This document shows, one piece after another, positions 1 through 5,766 of a stretch of 5,988 bases of DNA. This DNA comes from Clostridia bacterium (GTDB lineage Bacteria > Bacillota > Clostridia > Oscillospirales > CAG-272), in contig CAAEBS010000065.1 in the NCBI GenBank assembly GCA_900754175.1, positions 1 to 5,988 on the forward strand, in the 5' to 3' direction. The position numbers and the translations under genes were made by a program. Under the pieces are notes generated by a model. The model searched no databases. It saw only the letters and a program-made list of their open reading frames with translations, and had not been told where the DNA came from. Each line of letters begins with the position of its first letter. The stretch's first letter is position 1.

Positions 1-204
1 TGCACAACGTGCCGGAAAAGGACATCTTCCGCCCTGCCTGCTGGAACGCTTTCGGTTCCGATACCGAGGGGCAGGATTACCGTGCCTGCGCCGCATACGG
101 CGCACGGTACCGCAAGCACTGACTTATTCACCAACCGGATGCGGGCGTTCGTCATGAGCGGAGAGAAGTATAACGGCATTGACGCAATTTTCAGCGAAAC
201 CTGA
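1..204 (+). pseudogene. 3' end of an unrecognised gene, apparently frameshifted
   Basis: The gene enters from the left edge. In the frame starting at base 3 it reads HNVPEKDIFRPACWNAFGSD and onward to a TGA at 120-122. Codon third positions there are overwhelmingly G or C, as in the window's real genes. Directly after that stop, the frame starting at base 1 takes over with equally coding-like sequence (…RMRAFVMSGEKYNGIDAIF…) to a TGA at 202-204. The simplest reading is one coding tail of about 66 residues interrupted by one extra base near 120, so a recent pseudogene or a sequencing error. Alternatively the gene truly ends at 122 and the following frame is decayed sequence. I do not recognise the family and assign no function. 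It lies 82 nt upstream of the TetR start and, given the promoter between them, is probably a separate unit. Confidence 0.4.
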
Positions 205-207
205 GCG

Positions 208-240
208 TTTGCAGAAAATCTGCTTGCTTTTTGCAGAAAA
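208..240. promoter_or_regulatory. Overlapping inverted and direct repeats, possible operator
   Basis: Two identical copies of TTTGCAGAAAA occur at 208-218 and 230-240, offset by 22 bp, about two helical turns. The first copy is also half of a perfect inverted repeat, GCAGA-AAA-TCTGC (211-223), that abuts the -35 element at 224-229; the second copy lies inside the promoter spacer. This is where a repressor would block the polymerase, and TetR-family proteins often regulate their own promoter, so an operator is a reasonable inference. The inverted repeat followed by TTGCTTTTT could instead be a weak terminator for the gene to the left. Confidence 0.4.
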
Positions 241-252
241 ATGTGGTATACT
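224..252 (+). promoter_or_regulatory. SigA-type promoter of the TetR gene
   Basis: A -35 element TTGCTT (224-229) and a -10 element TATACT (247-252) are separated by exactly 17 bp. The -10 is preceded by TGG, giving an extended -10 (TG one base upstream of the hexamer). Transcription would start near 258-260, leaving a leader of roughly 28 nt with the ribosome binding site GGGAGGTGA (274-282) before the ATG at 287. This is the clearest promoter in the window. Confidence 0.7.
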
Positions 253-286
253 ATGAAAAAGCTTGTAAATCCCGGGAGGTGACGGC

Positions 287-868
287 ATGGCGAAGTTTAC
301 CAAGCAGGCAATTTACGACTCTTTCATGAAATTTCTGAACGAACGTCCCTTGGGGCAGATCACGGTCAAGGATATCGTGGACGATTGCGGCATCAACCGC
401 AAGACTTTTTACTATTATTTTCAGGACATCTATGCGCTGACCGACGAGCTGTTCCGTTCCCATATCGAGACGGTACGGACAAAATACCCGGCGGAAAGCC
501 ACAGCTGGGAGGAGGTGCTCCAGCTTATCACCGATTATATGTACGAAAACCGCAAGGTGGCGCTTCACATTTATCGGACGCTGGGGTATGAGAAGATCGA
601 CGGTATTTTCTTTGAGGTCGGCATGGAATACATCCCGAATCTGATCGGAACTTATGTGAAGGAACTGGAAGTCCGGCAGGAGGACATTGACCTGATTTCC
701 TCCTATGCGGCGATCTCGGTTGCCGGAATGTTGACCCGGTGGCTCAGCGACGGGATGAAGACTATCCCCACCGACACCGTGCGACGGTTTGCGCTGATTA
801 TGAAAGGAACCGCACGAACCGCCCTTGAAAATGCGGCAGAACTGAATCGGAGCGAGAGAAAAGCGTAA
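287..868 (+). CDS. TetR/AcrR-family transcriptional regulator (DhaS-like)
   Basis: A one-component DNA-binding regulator of 193 residues, normal for TetR proteins. The N-terminal helix-turn-helix is clear: ITVKDIVDDCGINRKTFYYYF (about residues 25-45) matches the TetR pattern of T-hydrophobic-x-x-I-A-x-x-hydrophobic-G-hydrophobic-x-x-x-TFYxYF. The C-terminal ligand and dimer domain (about 75-185) carries GMLTRWLSDGMK near 147-158, resembling the C-terminal region of DhaS-like regulators. The start is supported by GGGAGGTGA just upstream and the promoter at 224-252. It precedes the ABC operon in the same direction, separated by 188 nt containing a strong hairpin. By family precedent it probably represses itself and perhaps the transporter genes until a small molecule binds. 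The ligand is unknown, and regulation of the operon is inferred from position only. Confidence 0.9.
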   Translation: MAKFTKQAIYDSFMKFLNERPLGQITVKDIVDDCGINRKTFYYYFQDIYALTDELFRSHIETVRTKYPAESHSWEEVLQLITDYMYENRKVALHIYRTLGYEKIDGIFFEVGMEYIPNLIGTYVKELEVRQEDIDLISSYAAISVAGMLTRWLSDGMKTIPTDTVRRFALIMKGTARTALENAAELNRSERKA

Positions 869-906
869 TTTTTTTCGGAAACGATTGCCTTTTCTTCCCG
901 GAAACC

Positions 907-979
907 CGGTCATTTACCCCCTGTGTGTTACATTTTTACACACAGGGCGGCGGATGACCGTTTTCTTTTTTTGTTTTTT
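907..979 (+). terminator. Long bipartite hairpin plus T tract after the TetR gene
   Basis: The inner stem is perfect: CCCTGTGTGT (919-928) pairs with ACACACAGGG (938-947) around a 9-nt loop. The outer stem CGGTCAT (907-913) pairs with ATGACCG (954-960). Between them, two further G-C pairs (917-918 with 949-950), a bulged C and two G-U pairs nearly join the stems into one of about 21 pairs. The hairpin is followed immediately by TTTTCTTTTTTTGTTTTTT (961-979). This has the architecture of an intrinsic terminator. It would end the TetR transcript, or attenuate read-through into the ABC operon. Confidence 0.75.
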
Positions 980-989
980 GGAGTATGAT
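961..989 (+). promoter_or_regulatory. Weak candidate promoter of the ABC operon
   Basis: TATGAT at 984-989 is a fair -10 element. Seventeen bases upstream lies TTTTCT (961-966), a poor -35 that coincides with the start of the terminator T tract. No better -35/-10 pair was found between 960 and the ATPase start at 1057. If real, the promoter begins exactly where the terminator hairpin ends, so the palindromic stem upstream could also bind a regulator. Read-through from the TetR promoter is the alternative source of transcription. Confidence 0.3.
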
Positions 990-1041
990 ATTGGCGTACC
1001 AGAAAAGAATACCGTACAGACACGGTGTTTCAGAACAGAGA

Positions 1042-1049
1042 AGAAAGGA
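1042..1049 (+). promoter_or_regulatory. Ribosome binding site deciding the ATPase 1 start
   Basis: AGAAAGGA ends 7 nt before the ATG at 1057. The same frame is open back to an ATG at 985, but that start has no Shine-Dalgarno sequence and overlaps the candidate -10. The protein from 1057 (MSVIDVSHLTKDYG) aligns directly with the start of ATPase 2 (MSSVIEIKDLTKDYG), which settles the choice. Confidence 0.8.
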
Positions 1050-1056
1050 CAAAAAC

Positions 1057-1989
1057 ATGAGTGTGATTGATGTCAGTCATCTGACCAAGGATTACGGATA
1101 CGGTCGGGGCGTGTTTGACGTGTCGTTCCACGTAGACCGGGGCGAGGTCTTCGGCTTCCTCGGACCGAACGGCGCCGGCAAGTCCACCACTATCCGTCAT
1201 CTGATGGGCTTCTCCCAGCCGGACAGCGGCAGTACGCAGATCTTCGGCAAGGAAAGTTTTCACCGGTATTATGAAATTCTGAATCATGTGGGCTACATCC
1301 CGGGTGAAATTGCTCTGCCGGCAGGTCTTACCGGTTGGGAATTTTTGCGGATGATGCAGGACCTCCAGGGCGGGCGCAATGAAGAGTGCCTGAAAAAGCT
1401 GTTGGATCTGTTTGAGCTGGATCCTTCCGGCGAGACCAAGCGCATGAGCCTCGGCGTCAAGCGGAAGCTTGCCGTGGTCACGGCGTTTATGAACGACCCG
1501 GACGTGCTGATTCTCGACGAGCCGACCAGCGGACTGGACCCTGTGATGCAGGAGGTCTTTATTGATTATGTAAAGAACGAGAAGAAGCGGGGAAAAACCA
1601 TTCTGCTTTCCAGCCACATCTTTTCGGAGGTGGACGCCACCTGCGACCGGATCGCCATTATCAAGGACGGCAGGATCGTGTCCGACTTCATTGCCAACGA
1701 TCTGAAGCACGCCTCCCGCAAGAATTACCGCATAGAGTTTGAAAAGCCCGCCGAGCTTGCGCAGTTTGCGCAGCGGTGTGAAAAGAGCGATGCGATCCAG
1801 ATTCTGAACCGGGATGACGACGCACGGCTTCTGACGGTGACGACCGACGACAAAAACATCAACAAGCTGGTTGCGGCGCTTGCCGATTATTCGGTGACCG
1901 GCTTTGCCCACCAGAAAGAAACTCTTGAGGATTACTTCATGAGCTACTATAAAGAAGACAAAGAGTTCGGAGGTGCGCTTGAAAAATGA
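1057..1989 (+). CDS. ABC transporter ATP-binding protein 1 (ABC-2/drug-export type)
   Basis: Cytoplasmic ATPase subunit of 310 residues that powers the permease encoded two genes downstream. Motifs in order: Walker A GPNGAGKST (36-44), Q-loop region YIPGEIALP (80-88) with Gly-Glu where Gln is usual, degenerate signature MSLGVKRK (130-137) instead of LSGGQ, Walker B VLILDEP (150-156) with catalytic Glu155, D-loop SGLD (158-161) and H-loop His187. Residues from about 220 to 310 form the C-terminal extension common in ABC-2 exporters of the drug and bacteriocin type. All catalytic residues appear present. Its stop overlaps the next start as ATGA, indicating translational coupling. It is clearly paralogous to the next gene, and the two probably pair as a heterodimer. 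An export role follows from the family; the substrate is unknown. Confidence 0.93.
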   Translation: MSVIDVSHLTKDYGYGRGVFDVSFHVDRGEVFGFLGPNGAGKSTTIRHLMGFSQPDSGSTQIFGKESFHRYYEILNHVGYIPGEIALPAGLTGWEFLRMMQDLQGGRNEECLKKLLDLFELDPSGETKRMSLGVKRKLAVVTAFMNDPDVLILDEPTSGLDPVMQEVFIDYVKNEKKRGKTILLSSHIFSEVDATCDRIAIIKDGRIVSDFIANDLKHASRKNYRIEFEKPAELAQFAQRCEKSDAIQILNRDDDARLLTVTTDDKNINKLVAALADYSVTGFAHQKETLEDYFMSYYKEDKEFGGALEK

Positions 1990-2903
1990 GTTCCGTGATT
2001 GAAATCAAAGACCTCACCAAGGATTACGGCGAGGGGCGGGGCGTATTCCACATCGACCTCAGCATTGAAAAAGGCGAAATGGTGGGATTTGCCGGTACCA
2101 ACGGCTCGGGCAAGACCACCACGATCCGGCACATCATGGGCTTCTTACAGCCTACCGAGGGTGCCGTGTACGTAAACGGTCTGGAGGCGTGGAAGCACTC
2201 CAGCGAGTATGTGCGGAGCATCGGTTACGTTCCCGGCGAAATTGCATTTCCCGATCTGCGGACGGGTACCGAATTTCTCAAGAGCCAGGCAGACTTCCTC
2301 GGCGTTACCGATATGTCCTACGCCGAGTATCTGATCAAAATGCTTCAGCTTGACCCGGGCGCATCGCTGAAACGGATGAGCAAGGGCATGAAACAAAAGA
2401 CCGCTATCGTAGCGGCGCTGATGGGCAATCCGGATATCATTCTGTTGGATGAGCCGACCACGGGACTTGACCCGCTGATGCGGGACGCTTTCCTGGAGAT
2501 CATCAAAGCGGAGCACCGGAAGGGCAAGACCATTTTCATGAGCAGTCATATGTTCAATGAGCTGGAAACCACCTGCGACCGTGTGGCGCTGATCAGCGAC
2601 GGTCACATCCGGAGCGTGGTGGATATGGAGGAGATCCGGAATCCGAAGACCCGGCAATACAAGATCGAATTCTGCGAGCGTGCCGATTACGAGCATTTCA
2701 AAACGCTTGGCTACACCGTGGTGCGGGATCAGCCGGAATACTGTCAGGTGACGGTGTCTCTGCCCTGCGAACAGCTGAATGCGCTGTTTGCCTCGCTTAA
2801 GGGGCTGAAGGTCAGATTCATTTCCGAGGTCACTTACACACTGGAAAAATATTTTCTTGAAAAATTAGGCAAAGAGAAGGAGAATCACAGCCATGTTCAG
2901 TAA
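1986..2903 (+). CDS. ABC transporter ATP-binding protein 2, paralogue of ATPase 1
   Basis: Second cytoplasmic ATPase, 305 residues. Walker A is GTNGSGKTT (37-45), the Q-loop region YVPGEIAFP (81-89) again lacks Gln, the signature is MSKGMKQK (131-138), Walker B is IILLDEP (151-157) with Glu156, the D-loop is TGLD and the H-loop His is 188. The first 100 residues match ATPase 1 closely (LTKDYG, GRGVF, TTIRH-MGF-QP), whereas the C-terminal 90 residues have diverged, consistent with an old tandem duplication followed by specialisation. GGAGGTG (1969-1975) lies inside the end of the previous gene and the start overlaps its stop by 4 nt. The 3' end overlaps the permease gene by 11 nt. Both ATPases look competent for hydrolysis, so neither is an obvious degenerate partner. 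Confidence 0.93.
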   Translation: MSSVIEIKDLTKDYGEGRGVFHIDLSIEKGEMVGFAGTNGSGKTTTIRHIMGFLQPTEGAVYVNGLEAWKHSSEYVRSIGYVPGEIAFPDLRTGTEFLKSQADFLGVTDMSYAEYLIKMLQLDPGASLKRMSKGMKQKTAIVAALMGNPDIILLDEPTTGLDPLMRDAFLEIIKAEHRKGKTIFMSSHMFNELETTCDRVALISDGHIRSVVDMEEIRNPKTRQYKIEFCERADYEHFKTLGYTVVRDQPEYCQVTVSLPCEQLNALFASLKGLKVRFISEVTYTLEKYFLEKLGKEKENHSHVQ

Positions 2904-4494
2904 GTCATTGTTCAAACAATCCTGCAAAGCCAACGGTATGATGTGGCTTATCATTACGGTGGCCGTTTGCTTTATGCTTTCCTGCGTGATGCTGATCTCG
3001 GGCAACGGCAACATCAGCAGAACCAAGAACGCAATTGAAGATACCATTATTCAGGCAGAGCTTACCTCCTCCATTCAGGAGAGGGCGCTGAACTACTATG
3101 AGATCGGCAACGACGCCATGACGCATTTTGACCAGACCTTCGTAGAGCAGTATAGGACCGCTTATACCGAAATCTACACGCAGGTTTACCAGGCTGCCGT
3201 GGCGCAGGGGGCTCCCGCTGAAATGGCGGCGCAGACCGCCGCCGAGAAAGCCGCATCGCTTGGCGTGATGAAAGCGTATGCCGCAGCGGCAACCGAACTT
3301 CAGGACGTATATTACCCGGCAGTAATCAAGGAAATGGGCTATGCCGAGGATTCGGACGAGGCGACCGAGGTCAAGGGCGTGATCTTCTACGTGCTCAACC
3401 CCATGCAGGAGGACGGCACCTATATGTTCGACGCTTTTTATCAGGAGAACGGCGAAACGCCGGCGCACTACACCGATCTGCTTGCCACGATCACCGAGCC
3501 GACCCATGCGGACGAGAGAGAAAAGTACGTGATGAACAACTGCTCCGTTTTCCTTGCCGCCAACATGGTAAAGGACGAGACGGTGGAAAAGACGGTGGAT
3601 TCTCTCGAAAGTTTTGGCGTGACCCGTGAAAAATACGATGATTTCGGCTTTGCGGATTACCGCAACGTCAAGGACATTGCCAAGAGCGCCGTGGTGGATT
3701 ACAGAGCAAACCTTGAGTACCGACTTGACAATCTGAAGGACGGCGAAACGGTAGATTCGGTGAAAAAAGATCTGAAAACCGAGCTGACCTCCAGTATGCT
3801 GGCAACCCTGCCGGGCGAGGTTTCGGACGCTCTGGAAGAGATTGGTCAGATGGATATGTACGGGATCCTGGTCGGCACCATCTTCTTCAAGATGGCGGGT
3901 CTGTTGCTCCCCATCATCTATATGATCATGACGGCAAACGCACTGGTTGCCGGACAGGTGGACAGCGGCTCCATGGCGTATATCCTGTCCTCGTCCACCA
4001 AGCGTCGTTCGGTCACCTTTACCCAGTCAACCTACCTTGTACTTTCGCTTTTTGCCATGTTCGTGTGCACGGCGATCACCAGTATCGTTTGCCTGAACAT
4101 TGTGGATGTGGATACCGGTCTGACGTGGAAGAATCTGTTGCTTATCAACCTTGGCGCATTCCTGTGTATGTTTGCCATGAGCGGCATTTGCTTCCTTGCC
4201 TCCTGCTGGTTTGACCGGAGCAAGAACTCCATGGCAATCGGCGGCGGACTTTCGATGTTCTTCCTGGTGGCTACCATGCTCGGACTGTTCGGCTCGCCCA
4301 CCATTCCGTCCATTATCCGTATGAAGGCGTTGAACTACTTCAACTATGCGTCCCTGATCACGCTGTTTGACACGATTTCCATTATCGAGGGCACTTACAC
4401 CTACCTGTGGAAATTTGCGATCCTTGTGGCAGTCGGCGTTGTATGCTATATCGTCGGCAGTATCCGGTTCCGTAAAAAGGATCTTCCCCTGTAA
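2893..4494 (+). CDS. ABC-2-type permease with a large extracytoplasmic domain
   Basis: Membrane subunit of 533 residues. One N-terminal membrane segment (about 16-37) is followed by a soluble, acidic, Ala/Glu-rich region of about 285 residues (38-322). Five further segments follow at roughly 324-352, 379-402, 413-437, 447-467 and 505-524. The loop VAGQVDSGSMAYILSSSTKR (352-371) has the usual ABC-2 pattern after the second segment, where the coupling region contacts the ATPase. The protein ends with a short basic tail (RFRKKDLPL). With segment 1 preceded by Lys residues, the 38-322 domain should lie outside the membrane. This layout fits NatB-like/ABC2_membrane exporters. AAGGAG (2877-2882) lies 10 nt before the ATG, and the start overlaps the ATPase 2 end by 11 nt. 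It is the only permease here, so it may homodimerise over the ATPase heterodimer. Confidence 0.88.
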   Translation: MFSKSLFKQSCKANGMMWLIITVAVCFMLSCVMLISGNGNISRTKNAIEDTIIQAELTSSIQERALNYYEIGNDAMTHFDQTFVEQYRTAYTEIYTQVYQAAVAQGAPAEMAAQTAAEKAASLGVMKAYAAAATELQDVYYPAVIKEMGYAEDSDEATEVKGVIFYVLNPMQEDGTYMFDAFYQENGETPAHYTDLLATITEPTHADEREKYVMNNCSVFLAANMVKDETVEKTVDSLESFGVTREKYDDFGFADYRNVKDIAKSAVVDYRANLEYRLDNLKDGETVDSVKKDLKTELTSSMLATLPGEVSDALEEIGQMDMYGILVGTIFFKMAGLLLPIIYMIMTANALVAGQVDSGSMAYILSSSTKRRSVTFTQSTYLVLSLFAMFVCTAITSIVCLNIVDVDTGLTWKNLLLINLGAFLCMFAMSGICFLASCWFDRSKNSMAIGGGLSMFFLVATMLGLFGSPTIPSIIRMKALNYFNYASLITLFDTISIIEGTYTYLWKFAILVAVGVVCYIVGSIRFRKKDLPL

Positions 4495-4532
4495 AGGGCG
4501 GAGGCTGACGTTTTCAAAGTGAGGAAAAAATC

Positions 4533-5075
4533 ATGAAACGAGTTCAGATTGCAAAAATCAGCTATATCCTCACCTCGGTATTGATCTTTCTTATCGGGTG
4601 TGTGTTCCTGATCTTTCCGGACGCTTCGCTTACCGTGCTCTGCCGTGTGGTGGGAGCGGTGATTGCCGTGTCGGGGATCGCCAAGCTGTTCGGTTACTTT
4701 TCGGATGATCTGCATCAGATTGCCTTTCAGTTTGACCTGGCGCTCGGGGTGCTGACCACTGCCGCCGGCGTGCTCATTCTGATTTTTCCTCACAGATTTT
4801 CAACCTTCCTTGTGGTGATCGTTGCGATATTCGTGCTGATAAACGCCCTGTTTACCATTCAGAACGCCATTGAATCCCGGCGCTTCGGGATCCGCCGCTG
4901 GTGGCTGTTGCTCCTTGGCGGAATCCTTGCCGCCGTGTTCGGCATCATCGCTCTGACTCAGCCGACGGCAAGCAACCGGTTTATCCTACGGATGATCGGA
5001 ATTGCGCTGATGACCGACGCTTTGCAGAACATCATTGTTGCCGTGATTACGCTGTACCACCAAAAACACTCATAA
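4533..5075 (+). CDS. DUF308/HdeD-like six-helix membrane protein
   Basis: Small integral membrane protein of 180 residues with six hydrophobic segments (about 9-28, 33-53, 67-85, 90-110, 122-141, 149-174). The segments form three helical hairpins, each with a proline at the turn: LIFPDAS (Pro29), LIFPHRF (Pro86), LTQPTAS (Pro144). This triplicated pattern and length are typical of the DUF308/HdeD family, named after the E. coli acid-resistance membrane protein; the biochemical role of most members is unknown. A GAGGA site (4521-4525) sits 7 nt before the ATG, and the gene starts 38 nt after the permease stop with no terminator between, so co-transcription is likely. Short basic ends suggest both termini may be cytoplasmic. 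A role in envelope stress or as an accessory to the exporter is inference from the family and neighbours. Confidence 0.82.
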   Translation: MKRVQIAKISYILTSVLIFLIGCVFLIFPDASLTVLCRVVGAVIAVSGIAKLFGYFSDDLHQIAFQFDLALGVLTTAAGVLILIFPHRFSTFLVVIVAIFVLINALFTIQNAIESRRFGIRRWWLLLLGGILAAVFGIIALTQPTASNRFILRMIGIALMTDALQNIIVAVITLYHQKHS

Positions 5076-5135
5076 TTTTCTGTGCGGAGGGTGCCGCCAA
5101 AAAGATTATAAAAAAGAAAACGGAGGATTTTTACC

Positions 5136-5711
5136 ATGTACAAGATGAAAGAAGTCAAGAGAGCCATTCACCGTGACCGGGATCTGCGGAGCCTGGTCGT
5201 GAAATCGGGAACCAAGGATGCCATTCTGCTGGACATTACAAACGACCGCCTGCCGGACATTGCCATTCTGGACATGACGGGTGACGGCTACGTGGATTCC
5301 ATTGCGCTGGATACCGACGGAAACGGATATTTTGACACGCTTCTGACCGATACCGACGGAAACGACATTCCGGATACCGTGATTCTCGGAAATCTGAACG
5401 AGGGCAAAATTGATGCGGTGATTCACGGCGACGACGTGGAAGATGCGATCGTGGACATTGTCAATCAGATCCTCTCCGCCGTTATGCTGAATCTGTTCAC
5501 GGTTGCGGCAGTGCAGGCTATGGCAGACGACATCTGCGAAAACCTGGTGGAAACGGCAGAGGCGCTGGAGCGTGCAGACCGGGAAGCGGCAGAGGAGCAG
5601 AAACGCCGGGAGCTGGAGGAAAAGCGCATCAAGGCGGCGGCAGACCGGGAAGCCCGGATCGCCAAGCTGCGTGAAAAGGTCAGCGGCATTGTGAAGAAGA
5701 AAGAGAAATAA
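5136..5711 (+). CDS. Asp-rich 13-residue-repeat protein with helical tail
   Basis: A 191-residue protein of no recognised named family. After a basic start (1-20) come five tandem repeats of exactly 13 residues (33-97), with pattern D-x-[TD]-x-[DN]-x-x-x-D-x-[IVL]-x-x; the best copies are DMTGDGYVDSIAL and DTDGNGYFDTLLT. The D-x-D-x-N-G-x-x-D core resembles calcium-binding loops of EF-hand, dockerin and thrombospondin type 3 repeats, but lacks the EF-hand position-12 Glu. Residues 110-130 are 21 uncharged, mostly hydrophobic positions (a possible membrane or buried helix). Residues about 136-190 form a highly charged Glu/Arg/Lys helix, probably a coiled coil, ending KKKEK. There is no signal peptide. 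GGAGGA (5122-5127) lies 8 nt before the ATG. It is the last gene of the run and is followed by a hairpin. Metal binding is inferred, not shown. Confidence 0.8.
   Translation: MYKMKEVKRAIHRDRDLRSLVVKSGTKDAILLDITNDRLPDIAILDMTGDGYVDSIALDTDGNGYFDTLLTDTDGNDIPDTVILGNLNEGKIDAVIHGDDVEDAIVDIVNQILSAVMLNLFTVAAVQAMADDICENLVETAEALERADREAAEEQKRRELEEKRIKAAADREARIAKLREKVSGIVKKKEK
5232..5426 (+). repeat. Five in-frame 39-bp repeats encoding the Asp-rich solenoid
   Basis: The coding sequence is periodic at 39 bp (13 codons). Units begin at Asp33, Asp46, Asp59 and Asp72, with a degenerate fifth at Gly85. Units 3 and 4 share an identical 16-nt DNA segment, GATACCGACGGAAACG, at 5310-5325 and 5349-5364, exactly 39 bp apart. 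The other units agree at protein level but have diverged in DNA, so the units 3-4 copy looks like the most recent duplication or conversion. Confidence 0.8.
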
Positions 5712-5766
5712 GAGGGGGAGAGCGGGGGAAACTTTTCTGGAGAAAAGTTTTCCCCGTGCCCCTTTC
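5712..5766. terminator. Strong hairpin at the operon end (terminator-like)
   Basis: Bases 5723-5737 pair with 5742-5756 in a 15-bp stem (one G-U pair) closed by a TGGA tetraloop; the arms are CGGGGGAAACTTTTC and GAAAAGTTTTCCCCG. An outer GGGG (5715-5718) can pair with CCCC (5759-5762). It begins 11 nt after the last stop codon, so it plausibly ends the operon transcript or protects its 3' end. No clean U tract follows on either strand, so it is not a textbook intrinsic terminator. Similar G-rich/AAACTTTT hairpins are, from memory, common between genes in Oscillospiraceae-type genomes. Confidence 0.55.

Noticed and set aside
117..124. Programmed +1 frameshift at CAC TGA C, like the prfB site
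   Set aside because: There is no upstream Shine-Dalgarno-like stimulator and no slippery CUU codon, and this is a gene end rather than codon 26 of a release factor. A mutation or read error is simpler.
251..913. Long open frame on the minus strand opposite the TetR gene
   Set aside because: It is the antisense shadow of a clear TetR protein and shows no domain, promoter or ribosome binding site.
985..1056. Upstream ATG at 985 extending ATPase 1 by 24 residues
   Set aside because: It has no ribosome binding site, overlaps the candidate -10, and adds residues absent from the paralogue; 1057 has AGAAAGGA at good spacing.
1030..2696. Minus-strand open frames opposite the two ATPases
   Set aside because: Composition is His/Arg/Leu-rich as expected for antisense of GC-rich coding sequence; the + strand has unambiguous ABC motifs.
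5084..5097. GCGG-6 nt-CCGC hairpin between the last two genes
   Set aside because: The stem has only four pairs and is followed by A-rich, not T-rich, sequence, so it is not a terminator.
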